A stretch of DNA of 64,000 nt from Gnetum montanum (GCA_015680685.1 MNCI01015505.1:220241-284240), one strand, 5' to 3'. Shown: positions 22,246 through 33,705, counted from the stretch's first letter. A program made the numbers and translations. The notes: generated from the letters alone by a model not told the origin.

Positions 22246-23460
22246 CAATTGTTTGGTTCCACGAACTTATAAACCTTAGGTTGATATCACTCATAGAACT
22301 GATAAGTGCTTTTCAATAGAACCATTCTTTTAGTTCTACAGACTCATTTTACATTGAGACATGACGTGGCTTATAGAATTGAATTTAAGCTTCTTTGTAA
22401 AACCATTTTTGAATTCCACAAATCTTTTCCAATGTTAGAAACTAACATAGGTAGTAAAACCAATCTAAGAGCTTGCTTGTAGAATCAATTGTTGGTTCTA
22501 CAAATTGTACTCTAAGCTTTCAAATAAGCTTTTGGTGATGTGTCTTCCAATTATGTGGATAGGATTTTTCCTTTATAGAACCTAGCATTTTCTCTAAACA
22601 CTTGTATTTTTCATATCATAGCTTGTTGATGTAGTAGAACCAAAAATGAACTCACTTGTTGAATCGATTTTTGGTTCTACAAGCTTACCAACTCCATGAG
22701 CTAATGTGGCTTGTAGAGCCAAATTGTGATTGATTTTAGAGCTAAGTTTTGGTTCTAAAAAGATTTCCTTTTTAAAATTTAATGTGTCAAAAAACATGAG
22801 CTTTCTTTGTAGAATCAATTCTACTCCTCAAAAAACATGAGCTTTCCATGAACCAAGCCTTTTTTACTCAATCTATGTGGCATATCATATGAGATTTATT
22901 TGTAGAACTGACTTGGTATTTCCTTGTAGAACTGATTTGGTATTTCCTTGTAGAACTGATTTTTGATCCAACAAATATTTACTGATATAGCTTATGATGA
23001 CATGAATCAATGCTCTTCATTTAAATTTTATGAAATTGAGATCCAAGCCTTTATTGAGGCATTCATATAAATGATAATTCATCACTAGCTAACATGGTAG
23101 AATCGAATCTAAGCTTTCTTGTAGAACTGATTGTTGATTTTACAAGCTCCCCATTAAAAGCCATTTCTTCTTTTAAGTTATATTGAGTCTGAGCCTTTGA
23201 TTCCATATACTACTTTAAGGCATTAGGTTAAGTGTGTTATTTGATATGGTAGGTTTTCTTGTAATGCTAATAATAAACTAAATTGAATTATTAGGCTGCA
23301 AGCTCCTTTTTTTTCTTTTTAATAAGTGCTTATTTGATTTCAACATTGACTTCATATCTTAATATGATTATATTAATGCTAATATGACAAAGAGCCATCT
23401 TAGAGAACCAAAGTAGCTAGAACCAAAATTTGCTTTTACGGACCAATTCTCTTAAGCTTA
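22246..23460. repeat. Array of short imperfect palindromes built on TGTAGAACCAA / TTGGTTCTACA
   Basis: The words TTGGTTCTACAA and TTGTAGAACCRA, which are reverse complements, recur at least eight times. They often form a hairpin; at 22477-22503 two 12-base arms with one mismatch enclose a 3-base loop. Spacing is irregular (roughly 60-120 bases). No coding sequence was seen inside. By analogy with the LTRs at 31733 and 39476 this could be part of a hairpin-bearing LTR, but no element ends were found. Confidence 0.6.
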
Positions 23461-24039
23461 AACAAATGGATCCATCCAATAATAATAAATCTATAGCTAA
23501 TGAACAATATTTAATCTCCATTAAATTAAAAACACTCATACCTATGAATTAATCCTTGAACATTTTCTTAAACAAAACCTTCTTACTATTTTTTAGGTAT
23601 TTCTTGAATAGCTTTTTACTACAAGCTTCATTTTTTAACTTAGGGTTTTTTTGCACTACAGATTTGTATTCTTGGGATAATAAATAATTTAGCTTTTGAG
23701 TCATTCAATTTAGATCTTTGTGAACTCTTTAACAAGCTTCCTCAGAAGATTTCTATTTGCTTAGTGTGTGAAAATCATCAAGTTTAGTTATAATTATTTT
23801 CTTTTAGGAATTTCCCTATTTTCTAGGAAAATTATATGAATAGTTTTTCTAATAAGCTTTTTATTTTATTTACTTATTATTCCATATAATGGTAGAATTA
23901 TGACAACAACCTTCATCTACAAGTACCCATTGCTAAATTCAAACTTGAAGGAATGGTTTCCACTTAGTAGAAGAAGGAGTCTCATGCATTCTACATGCAA
24001 AAACGTTCCATGTAAGGGAATGTTCAATCATGCAATACA

Positions 24040-24164
24040 TGTTGAGGTAGAAATATGAGAAAGTTAAGCAAAGACAAGAAGAAATAGTAAAGTTGAAGCA
24101 TCTTAGACAAGGTAACAAGGATGTGAAGGATGTCTACCTTTAATTTTGTCAATTATTCCATCAA
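24040..24164 (+). repeat. Direct repeat of about 125 bp, right copy
   Basis: Partner of 22101-22224; it lies just upstream of the gag remnant of gypsy-2. Confidence 0.7.
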
Positions 24165-24276
24165 TCCAAGGTGAATTGAAGTGATTACATATTTCTTAAT
24201 GAATTAAAGATGTAATATTAGTAATATTTTACTTTTTGAGAGTCTCAAACCCTAGATAAGCCTTATGAATTAACTA

Positions 24277-24660
24277 GTGAGATTGAGAAGAAGCTTAGTG
24301 GCTATGGGTGCAAAGGTAAAGTACCTTTCAAGGACAAGGATAATGGATCCAAATGAGAGAAAGGATCTTCACAAGGAGAAGAAGCATGACAAGAAGGAAA
24401 AAGATAAAGAAAAAGAGAAATTAAGAAAGGGATTTAAGAATAGGAGGATAGAGGAAAAGCAAAAAATAACTTAAAAAATAGAGTTAAGGATTTCAAGAAA
24501 GATAATTCTTCTAAATTCCAATGTTTTGGATGTGGTGAAATTGGGCCCAATAAATGGAAGTGTTCACTTCAAAAGGCTATCAAAGGAAAAGAAGTCCAAA
24601 CCATGGAGAATGAAGGTTCATCCAATTAGGCTTCTTAAAGAGATAATCCTAATGCTCCTA
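24277..24660 (+). pseudogene. Gag C-terminus with zinc knuckle (gypsy-2)
   Basis: A Lys/Glu-rich frame (HDKKEKDKEKEKLRKGFKNR) is followed after a stop by a CCHC-type knuckle at 24522-24563 reading CFGCGEIGPNKWKC. The His of the C-x2-C-x4-H-x4-C pattern is Pro here. The N-terminal part of gag was not recognised. Confidence 0.75.
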
Positions 24661-24769
24661 AAATTAAGGATGTTATTTAAATGACTTCATTCATGAAATA
24701 TAAATGCGAAGAATAATTTGAGTAGGAATTTTTTTTAAAATTAAGTCTTGATGTCTTAAGAGTGGGAAA

Positions 24770-24860
24770 TGGATTCATATTTTGATTCATGTGGATGCTC
24801 ATCAAAATGTCATTTCTTCTAGTGTAGTTTTTAGATTAGGACTAGTGACTTATCATTATT
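24770..24860 (+). pseudogene. Possible protease remnant (gypsy-2)
   Basis: The plus strand reads HVDAHQNVISSSVVFRLGL, which resembles the gypsy protease active-site block (DSGxTHNFIS...A..LGL) at the right place between the zinc knuckle and RT. The catalytic Gly and Ser are not preserved. Short and uncertain. Confidence 0.45.
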
Positions 24861-25379
24861 CTAGGTCATACAAGCTGCATTGGTCATCAAGGGATTTCTC
24901 TTAAGATGTGAGGGAATAATGTATTTTAAATTTCAAAATTTTCTAGCTATGTTAATCATGTTATTTAGGATGTCTTGCTAATTGATTATGCTAATGTGAT
25001 ATTAGAAAGACCCTAAAATATTGAAAATGATCTTAAGTTTAATGGTGCTAAAAATATGTGGTTATTTGCTAGAGATGATGAAATTCATAAATTAATTCCA
25101 ATATCAACTAAACAAGTGAGAAATAACTCCTCAAGAAATGCATAATTTATTCTCTTAGGTCAGAGGGGCTACATCAAAAACCATGAAGAAGTAGACCTTG
25201 CAATTATGGTAGCTTCCACAATTGCATCAAGCATGGTTGAATCATGTGATCTTTTAGCAATGGTAGATAATTTTGCCAACCAATTTTCCAATGTCTTCAA
25301 GAAAAAATTAGAAGTTTTCCTCCAATGAAGAATGTGCAGTAGCAAATTGACTTTATACATAGGGCTACAATACTAAATA

Positions 25380-25960
25380 AGAGTGCAAACTAGATGAAAC
25401 GAACTATGAAGATAGAGTTACAAAACAAAGTGAAGGAGTTACTTGCAAATGGATTTAAAAGGGAGTCTATATTACATTGTGTAATTCCATTATTACTAGT
25501 GCCAAAGAAAGGTTATGAAGAATGAAGGATGTAAGTTAATTCAAGGGTGGTGAATTGAATCACGATAAGGTATTATATTTTTTAATTTTAAGCATAGATG
25601 ATATTCTTCATATTTGTACCCATGCAAATTTTTTCATCACAATTAATTTGAAGAGTGGATATTATCAAATCAAAATAAGACCAAGTGATGAATAGAAGAT
25701 AGTGTTAAAGATTCCAAATGGGTTGTTTGAATGACCTGTGGTGTCATTTAAATTAACAAATACCCTTGCAGCATCCATGAAATTGATGCACGATGTACTA
25801 AAAAATTGATTAACAAGCATTGCATTATCTTCTTTGATGACATCTTGATGTATAGCTCTAATATGAAGGAGCACATTGATAATTTGAGGCTTGTGTGCCA
25901 AAAATTAGATGAGGCATAATTGGTGATTAGGACTAAGAAATGAAACTTCTTGAAGAGATA
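25380..25960 (+). pseudogene. Reverse transcriptase fragment (gypsy-2)
   Basis: Reads KVKELLANGFKRES, CVIPLLLVPKKGYEE, then broken forms of the CVDSRAIN, GYHQIRIRPGDEWKT and NAPATFM blocks, and HCIIFFDDILMYSSNMKEHI. The catalytic FFDD box keeps both aspartates. Several stops and frame changes occur. The order and spacing match Ty3/gypsy RT. Confidence 0.85.
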
Positions 25961-26500
25961 GATAAAATATTTGGGACATGTGATTTTTAAAAATTAAGTG
26001 AAGATGAAGATAGGAAAGGTAAAGTCCATAAATAAGTGGCCAAACCAAAGAATGTTGGAAATATATATTCTTTTCTTGGATTGATAAACTTCTATAGAAT
26101 ATTTATTAGAAATTTTAATGACATTTCATGGCCAATGGTTGATCTTTTAAATAAGAATTAGATCTTTAGGTAGGAAGATAAAATGTAAGGAAGTAATAAC
26201 TTATGTAAAGATAAGATTTTAAGTGAAATGTTACTTGCAATTCCAAATTTTGACAAGCTCTTTTAAGTTTAGGTGAATCCTACTGGGCTATTAATTGGAT
26301 TACTTCTATCCTAAGAGGAAAGAACTATTGCTTTTTTTTTTTTAAAAAAAGAAGCTTAATAAATCAGGGTATAAATAGAGCAGTTATAAGAATTTTTACA
26401 CTCTCCTTTAGGCAATCAAACATTAGAGACACTATCTTTTGTCCAAACACTTGTTGATGATTAATCACAAAGCACTACACTTTTTTAAAATTTTAAAAGA
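25960..26500 (+). pseudogene. RT connection and RNase H fragment (gypsy-2)
   Basis: Phrases match the connection (KVKSINKWPNQ, FLGLINFYRIFIRNFN) and then LLAIPNFDKLF and EERTIAFFF of RNase H, followed by HYLLSKHLLMINHKAL. A pure T/A run at about 26331-26350 interrupts it. The first catalytic Asp block is not preserved. Confidence 0.75.
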
Positions 26501-27900
26501 AGTTGAATGTCAAATACCTAAAGTGGGTGACACAATTGACACAGTACTCTTGATGCATTGTCAAGAGTGCACGTTGTGAATTTTAGTTCATCATAAGTTG
26601 AAGGTATGAATGATTTTGTTCATTTATACAATAATGATGCTGATTTTGGGCAAGTTTGGAAGGATTAAAATGACCATTTGTTTGGAAGAGATGATCAATG
26701 AAGGGCTTACTATATTCAAACTAGTGTACTCTTCAAAAATTGAAAGGTGTATGTTTTCCAAATGTAATTTCAAGAATAAGAACATGTTTAAAAATCATTG
26801 TGGGGATTGGAAAACCACATGAGAAGAGATAAGACCTTATAGCTTGTAAGAATAATCTAAATTTTCACCTAAGTTTCTAAAATTATAAGGTAATGATTAA
26901 CATGTAAAAAATTCAAAGAGGTAAAAAATGTAGATGGTTATTATTCATCATTAACTATTTCTAAATTTTCATGGGAGAGTGTGTTAATGAATTTCATTGG
27001 GATAATTCAAAAAAAAAAAGGAGAGGAGATGCTTAATCTTTTTTATGATGAATAGGTTCACTAAAAGACACATTTATTCCTTGTAAGAAGTAAAGTGATT
27101 CTTCCCATTTTACAAATTTATTTTTCTAGCATGTTATTAGTTGAAATTTCATTATCTATTATGAGTGATAGGGATTCCAAATTCATGAATCACCTTTGAA
27201 GATATTTGTGAAATATTTTGGAGACCAAGATAAACTTATCAAGTGCATATCATCCTTATTCTCATGGGAAAATGAAGGTTGTGAACAAATCTATTAAAAT
27301 TTTTGATATGTTTGTGTGACAATCAACCAAGTAGGTGGGTGAATCTATTGTTCCATGTTGAGTTTTCTTATAATAATTCATTTCATTCTAGCATTAGAAA
27401 GAGTCCTTTTGAGAAAAATTATGATTTTCATTTTGATGAAAAAGCATATTTGAGTTTTGAATTTATGCAAAACATGAAGGACTTGTATGTCTAGATGAGA
27501 GAAAGATTGATAAAAAAGGATGAAGACGTATTTCAAAAGAAAAATAAGGGTAAGAAAAAGGTTGAACAAATATTTCAAAAGAAAAATAAGGGTAAGAGAA
27601 AGATCAAATTTGAAGCTGGTAAATTGGTATGGATCCGTTTACATAAGAAGAGAATGAGAGAATGAGGGAGATTACTTTATTTAATTTAAAATTTAAGAAA
27701 AAGAAGCATTTCAAAATTAATGACAATCCTTTTGAGATACTAATGTATAATGATGTCACCATGGATTTTATATTTGATATTGTAGATTTCATCCATTATC
27801 ATGGACTAGATAATGATCAAACCTTTGAGGATATCATGAAGAAGTTGAAGGCTATCATTGTTATCCCCAAGTTAGTAAAGGAGCATAATGCAATTATCTT
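26500..27900 (+). pseudogene. Integrase fragment and C-terminal tail (gypsy-2)
   Basis: Remnants include the zinc-binding region (CNFKN...HCGDW), core pieces, SAYHPYSHGKMKVVNKS, in which the catalytic Glu of the GQTEVVN block is Lys, and NLLFHVEFSYNNSFHSSIRK. The tail at 27600-27880 matches the GPF/IND-type end (HFKINDNPFEILMYNDV). A 44-bp block is tandemly doubled at about 27528-27595. Confidence 0.82.
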
Positions 27901-28073
27901 GAAGATAAGAGAGGCTTCAAGCACCCAATAAATAATGAAATTTGAGTACCTAATTTAATGCAAGTATCAAAATGTTGAAGATGTTGTGTGGGTATCCAAT
28001 GGAATATCATCACTACTACAACCCCATTATTTACATGAGTTCACTTTTTTTCAAGGGTGGAAAGCTAATGTAG

Positions 28074-28826
28074 GAACATCTTACATTCCTCTCATGTATT
28101 TTCCTACACTTCTATTATTTGGAGGTCCCATGGAGTCTATCTCTTAGAGTTGGATTCAAATCAGAAGTCAAATTGATGTAATTTGTATTTTGAACTAGCA
28201 ATTGCAAGGAAACTACAACTTGTAGTTGATTATAGTGTGAAATTATGAGTAGGTATGGCTTGTAGTGAACCAAAACTTGGTTCTTGAAGAAATTGGATAC
28301 TTGAATAGCGAATTGTAAGGAGGTGCAACTTGTGCTTGCTTACAATAGGTTGCTCAAAATTTTTTAAAAAGAATTTTTATCATTAAAGTTGGGGATCTCA
28401 ATGTGGAGCCTATAAAAGATGAAAGAGATGAAGAGATAAAAGTCTTTTATCATTCTGTTGATTTTTTAGAGTAAGAATAAGGCTTTGTAGCAATTATGAG
28501 AGTCAAATAAGCATTGTATGAGATCTATGACATTATGATTCTCATTCATTAAGTGAGTTAAGGATTGTGATAGATGATAGGCCTCATGCCTTTAATCCAT
28601 TTCTAAGTAATGTGAGGTTTTGTATTACTACTTTTGCTTGTGTGATCATGAGCCTAATTACTATTTTATTTTGATGTATTTTACTTTTCATGAACTAATA
28701 GAAATATTTTTAATGGTGTTTTTAATTCTACTAAATATTTTTACATAATGGATTTAGTACAATTACTTCACTATTCTCAAGAACAATACCAATGGGTAGA
28801 TTGAAGCCTAAAACTTTTACTAACAA
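28074..28826 (+). repeat. Probable 3' LTR of gypsy-2
   Basis: Starts TGTAGGAACATC after a purine-rich stretch (caagggtggaaag) that may be the polypurine tract. A TATA-like tataaaag lies at 28411-28418. The right end is placed at taacaaca near 28826 by the CA rule only. No second LTR copy was found. Confidence 0.5.
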
Positions 28827-28842
28827 CATTTATCCCTTAAAA

Positions 28843-28847
28843 TGTAT
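28843..28847. repeat. Possible target duplication of outer element, left copy
   Basis: tgtat here and catat at 52278-52282. The two differ only by T/C and G/A; both could come from cgtat by opposite deaminations of one CpG. Confidence 0.45.
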
Positions 28848-29422
28848 TATGACATCCTATCCTTGGATGTTATGGGAAATGTCAAATATATGATATATTA
28901 GACATTATGCATACAAAGAAAATATACCAAATGCAAAATATATGTGATATGCGACATTATGTATAAAGAAAATAATAGGAAAAATGCAGAAAGAAAAGAA
29001 AAGAATGCTTTATTCATATGGAATAGCGTATCTAGATTGTGCTCTAAGAGTGTCCCTTGGGGTTTTCTTCCTTTAGCATTTATTCCTTAGAGGAAATCCA
29101 ACACTACCACCATGATTAGGCCTATAACTTGGCCAGAAAGGATGGCCAGTTCACTTCTTATCCTACTTCACTCAGCTTCTTGTGACTTGCCTATACTGGC
29201 TCCGCCACTCCATGCCTAGCATGACCTCTAACCCCAGGTATAAATGCCTTTAGTCAAACCCCCATAGGTTACCTCAAGAGACACATCTATTATTACAACA
29301 TGCCCTTTTAGGTCTCATTTACAACTACCCTTTCAGGTCTTGTTAAGATAATAATAACACTTGTTATGAAGAGACACCATCTTCATTAGGCAACAACATC
29401 ATTTGGGAATGGGGATGTGATA
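28848..29422 (-). repeat. 3' LTR of outer element (about 575 bp)
   Basis: Matches 51861-52277 over most of its length at about 85% by eye. Both start T-x-T-GACATCC and end GGGGATGTGA-x-A on the plus strand. This copy has about 150 extra bases at 29160-29315. On the minus strand an AATAAA signal occurs in both copies. The first and last 11 bases are near-inverted repeats. Confidence 0.75.
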
Positions 29423-29430
29423 ATCTAGGC

Positions 29431-29440
29431 CACCCCCAGG
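29431..29440 (-). other. Polypurine-like tract of outer element
   Basis: The minus strand reads cctgggggtg eight bases before the LTR start. It supports the 3' LTR identity of 28848-29422. Confidence 0.5.
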
Positions 29441-29787
29441 TTTCATTTATCCTCAAACGAGTCCAAATTATCTATCTTTTTCCAACTCCAATGCTTTCTT
29501 TCATGATCATGTGCTCTAATAATATAATTTCTCTTTTGAACTTGAAGTTGTTTCTTACTTATTTTGTAAACAAAATATATGTGAGAAAAATATATGAAAA
29601 ATTAAATATTACTTTATTGATACTTCATATTATAAGAAAATGATAAAAAATGAATTAAAGATTTATCAACCACCAATCATTAGTCCTAACTAGGATCACA
29701 CAAAGTGCAACTTGGATCTAGTTACCCAAGTGAAGGTAGGGCAAATTCTTTATCCCTAATTTTTATTATCATAGATATTTTACTTAT
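29441..29787. other. AT-rich interior of outer element
   Basis: No coding similarity seen. It separates the polypurine tract from the end of the CCR4-like fragment. There is no poly-T run that would mark a processed-pseudogene tail. Confidence 0.4.
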
Positions 29788-31010
29788 CTAATTGAAATAT
29801 AAATTGAACAATGAATAAAATAATAAGATCATCAAATAGAAGTAAGAGTGAGATACTTTTTGATCTTGATCAACCTTATGAATTGATGGGAGTAACTGTA
29901 AATCTACCATAAGTGGTATATGATTAGATGGTCTTGTTTGAGATAGCAAGGCTTGATCTTGATTCTTCTCAATTTCTTCTTTAGAAATTACCTCTAGTAA
30001 CATGATAACTTGAAAGAATCATGCATTGTACCAAATATAATCCAAAGTATAAATGAAGAATGTTGTTGATCCATCTTCATTAATCATAGTAGAGTAATTA
30101 GTAAATTGTGGTTCTTAATGAGTGCTATCCATCAACATCATTTGTTCCTAAATTCTAGAATCTAATTTCCTATTGAAGATTCAAAGTAGGCAAAATATGT
30201 ATTGGCTAATGGAATTGCATACTGAATTAATGGAAACATCTTCTTCAAGTCAGGTTCATCTTCCAAATATTTCTTTACAGATCCATATTTTATGAATTAA
30301 TAAAAGCTACTTCCAACTTTTACATTGAAGTCTCCACAAAGAATAAATGGAACTGTATTAGTATAACTTAGTAATAATTTATTCTTCAAACTTTCTTCTA
30401 TTTTCTTTATCAAATATGCTCCTTGACATAGTCTAACATCTGAACATTTGGATTGGCAATCAAATGTGTGTTAACCATGCATACACATCTTCCTGATAGA
30501 TGAACTTTTCGAATCACTGCCAAGGCTATGTGATTTTTCTAAAATCTTAACTATTTTTTCTTGTCCATCTCTTGAAGTTCTGAAATTTCAAAAATCATAT
30601 TTTCTAAACTCCATTCAAATCTTTGTACCAATTCAAAATTGGCTTCTTTATAAAATATCACACAACCATCCATGTTGTGATGTCTACAATAGGCTAATCT
30701 ATATGGCTCAAAAGAAGAACTTCCATAAAAACCTTTTTGCTTGTAAATACCTTTGTATCCCATATTTTCCAAGTTTGGTTGAAATTGATATAGAAATTCC
30801 CATGGCAAGATTTTTTGTAGGCATAAGAAATCAACATCCAAATCTTCTAATTCCACTAAGATGTGTGGATATTGATATTCATGCTAATCTAAGGCCCATG
30901 ATGGACATAGTGAATGTTGTTTCTCACTCACTAATGATCTTGCAAGTACATTATATGTTGCAACTTTCATTCTCATTTTTGGATTCTTTTTTGAATCATT
31001 TCTCTTCATG
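29788..31010 (-). pseudogene. CCR4-like deadenylase (EEP domain) fragment, intronless
   Basis: The minus strand encodes an endonuclease/exonuclease/phosphatase domain of the CCR4 family, read from 30975 down: KVATYNVLARSL, CPSWALD, DVDFLCLQKILPWEF, LENMGYKGIYKQKG, DGCVIFYKEANFELVQRFEW, VNTHLIANPNVQML, PFILCGDFNV and SNHIPLMVDLQLL. CCR4 trims mRNA poly(A) tails in the cytoplasm. The order and spacing fit the roughly 350-residue domain with no introns, whereas plant CCR4 genes normally have several. Catalytic changes include Gln-Lys for Gln-Glu after LCL and SNH for SDH. Stops and shifts follow the CGDFN block. No leucine-rich repeats precede it. The exact paralogue (CCR4 versus another EEP protein) is not settled. 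Confidence 0.8.
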
Positions 31011-31732
31011 AGTATCATACTCATTGTTGAAATGAGATTTTGAGTCTCTATGTGGTTTTGCCCTATGTTTGAATATAGAATGGATTAATATACCCTTTTC
31101 TTGAAGGTTAAAGATTTTTTTGTTTCTTAAACTAATTCTCCAACTAATATATCTAATTTTATAATTACATTATCAAATTTTTGTAATATTTAACATCATA
31201 TAATTTTAGTAATATGTAACTAATATATCTAATTCTTAGTAGCCTTTCCACGCCCCTTAAGAACACTGACTTCAACAATGTAACTTAGGACATGCTATAG
31301 TGATCTTAAAATTATCTGTAAGGGTTATGCACTAAATCCTAAGCCAAAAAGGTTGAATTTATGATATCATCAAATTATTGGGTGTCCAAATGATAAATAT
31401 GACCTCACCATTGAGTTAAAAAGGGTAAAAAATGTTGGAAATGACTATTCATATGTAGAAAATGGATATCATATGCTTGACTGGTGTCAAAATTAAACTT
31501 TCGAGGATCTCGAGGTGGTATATTGGGCAAGGAGTAAAAACTAATTTTTGGAGGTCCCTAGGATGGATCAAACTTCAGCATTGTGTCCAAAAGGTTAAAA
31601 ACTATAGGAAATGACTATTTGTTTACTAAAAAAGGTTTCTAAAGTTAAAAGTTATGGCTTTTGAAGTCTAAGTACTTTGGCATGAAAAATGAGACTTCTT
31701 GAGAGGTTAACCATCCCAGTTCTACACTAGAG
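31011..31732. other. Interior of outer element between CCR4 fragment and the nested insertion
   Basis: No protein words recognised. A phrase around 31422-31470 (aaaatgttggaaatgactatt) recurs with changes at about 31588-31620, so a local duplication is likely. Confidence 0.4.
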
Positions 31733-33318
31733 TGATCATGCTTAATTATGGAATTTTTATCTCAACTACAAATTTGGCTAAGTGTTGGGACTACACTCAA
31801 CCCCAATTTAGAGCATAGTCAGCTTCTAGTAGAGAGCATAGTCAGCTTCTAGTAGAGAGCATAGTCAACACACAATTTAATTTTGCATTTTTTTCTAAGT
31901 GTCATCACGAAGCTAGAAGTGGAAAATTTTTCTAAGTGCTGAGACTATGCTCTCCACTACTCCAAAGCATAGTCAGCCTCTAGTGGAGAGCATAGTCAAC
32001 ATGAAGACCTAATTTTCGTAGATTTTTCTATGTGTTGTGACTATGCTCTTTCCCATCCCAAAGTGTAGTTAATCAAAAGCTAGTTTCCACAAGTGTTGGG
32101 ACTATGCTCATCCCTAGTTAGGAGTGTAGTCAACCTTCAGTGGAAAGCATAGTCAGCAGATAGGCACTTTTTTTGCAAATTTTTTTGTAAGTGTGGAACT
32201 ATGCTCTTCCCCAGTCCAGAGCATAGTTAAGAGTAGTTAGCCAGAATGGCCTCCAATGGCTTCCACATATGACAACACCACTCAGCTTAGCTTCAACTCA
32301 TCTCTAGCAAGCATACTTAGAAAAATGCATCTTTTTGGTCTTAAAATTGTAACTACACTCTACCCCATGCAAGATAGTGGAGAGTGTAGTCTCCAAAATT
32401 TTATTTTTTAGGTACCTTGTGATCCTCTTGGCACACACACATGCAATTGGTATAGTCTCACAGAGTCCTATAAAGCATAGCAAAGCATAACACCACCAAC
32501 CTCACTAGAAAGCATAGTTGGATGATAGTATAGTCCTAACTGTCCCCTTTTCCACATGGCAGCCATCCTGCATCTTCCACTAACCCTAACCCTATAAATA
32601 CCCCTACCCTCAATGTTCTCAAGGTTGGCAAAATTGAAGCTTTGGAAAATTTTAGAGTTCACAAATTAGCAAACTAGAGAGTTGGCAAACCTAAGGAGCA
32701 CTTGGGAGAGAACCAAAGACATATTAGCAAAGTTACAAACCACCGTAGCCCACCACAATCCACCAGAACATTATAGCCCATGGTACACCGTGACAGCCAA
32801 CTCGGTAGACGTAGACACACCAGTGGAATGCGAGTCTTCATGGCTAGACACCTTCAAGACTGTGACTACACTATCCACTATACCTATTGTACATTGTGTA
32901 CCTTCTAACCCCATTTGGTGTTAACTATGCTTAACCCCATTTGGGGTGGTGTTCCATTTTTCTCTTTCTTTCTTTGCATTTTTAGCATTTTATTTGCATT
33001 TTCTACTATTTCATTACATAGCCATGCCTAAAACTACACTTGGGTAGTGGTCCCCACATGTTGGCACCCTCGTTTTCATCAAAAAATTGACTATGCTCAA
33101 CCCCATTGACACCACTTGAACACTTAGCACCATTTTTCATTAGCATCATGGCTAACCATGCTGCATCTCGGTTACACTCAGTAAGTCTCTATTTGATTGA
33201 CAAGATCATTTAGGAAACCCTGTCTTCACCTCTAATAGGCCCTTTCATGGACTTAGGGTTAGGCTATGTGCCCATGAACCTCTTAGTATTCCAGCCGCCA
33301 ACATTTTTGATCGTTATA
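31733..33318 (+). repeat. 5' LTR of the non-autonomous element, with hairpin array
   Basis: Clear similarity to the right LTR starts at 31761 (ctcaactacaaatttggc) and ends at tcgttata (33318). U3 carries repeated inverted words (gactatgctc / gagcatagtc and their CA/TG variants). A TATA box (tataaata) lies at 32593-32600. The Tat-2 insertion site corresponds to gctat at 33263-33267, which is unoccupied here. The exact left end is uncertain. Confidence 0.8.
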
Positions 33319-33323
33319 CTTTC

Positions 33324-33339
33324 TAGTGCTAGAAGGAGG
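33324..33339 (+). other. Candidate primer binding site of the non-autonomous element
   Basis: tagtgctagaaggagg lies a few bases after the LTR end. It would read TGGTGCTAGAAGGAGG with one transition. I do not assign the tRNA. Confidence 0.4.
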
Positions 33340-33514
33340 ACTGAACCACTTTTTTGGACTCTGTTGTGGTTGTCTTGTATGCTTTCTACATCATAGTTTT
33401 CTATCAACATGTTGATGTAGATTGGACCCCATAGTCAATCCCCTTGGAACCCTGCGTAGCAACCCAAATCACACTTCTCTCCACTATTTTCCTAAGTCTT
33501 CATTCTCTCATCGA

Positions 33515-33625
33515 AGAGAGCATAGTTAGCTCCAACGTAAAGAGCATAGTTCATGGAGAGTGTAGTTAGCTCTTGGTGTAGAAAGCATAGTTCATGGAGA
33601 GTGTAGTTAGTGGTGTTAGCTAAAA
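33515..33625 (+). repeat. Extra cluster of the LTR word inside the leader
   Basis: gagcatagtta, gagtgtagttag and relatives occur five or six times in about 110 bases, outside the LTR but next to the primer site. A block of about 30 bases (ttcatggagagtgtagttag) is doubled. Confidence 0.7.
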
Positions 33626-33705
33626 CAGAGTTACTTTTAGTGTCATCCACAGTACTCTACAACTAGCAACCCACAACTCTTTCTTTCACAACTCAATCTA
33701 CGAGC

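Larger units (their letters stand above)
24277..28826 (+). mobile_element. Degraded chromovirus-like Ty3/gypsy element (gypsy-2), plus strand
   Basis: Gag tail with zinc knuckle, protease trace, RT, RNase H, integrase, C-terminal tail and a probable 3' LTR occur in order. Phrases such as KVKELLANGFKRES and the SAYHP and EFSYNNS blocks are typical of plant chromoviruses. Every domain is split by stops or shifts. The 5' LTR was not found; the right copy of the 125-bp repeat lies where the 5' leader should be. Confidence 0.82.

Noticed and set aside
28848-29422. Solo LTR
   Set aside because: The G-rich tract on its right side and the primer site beside its partner at 51861-52277 make a split full element more likely, although solo status cannot be excluded.
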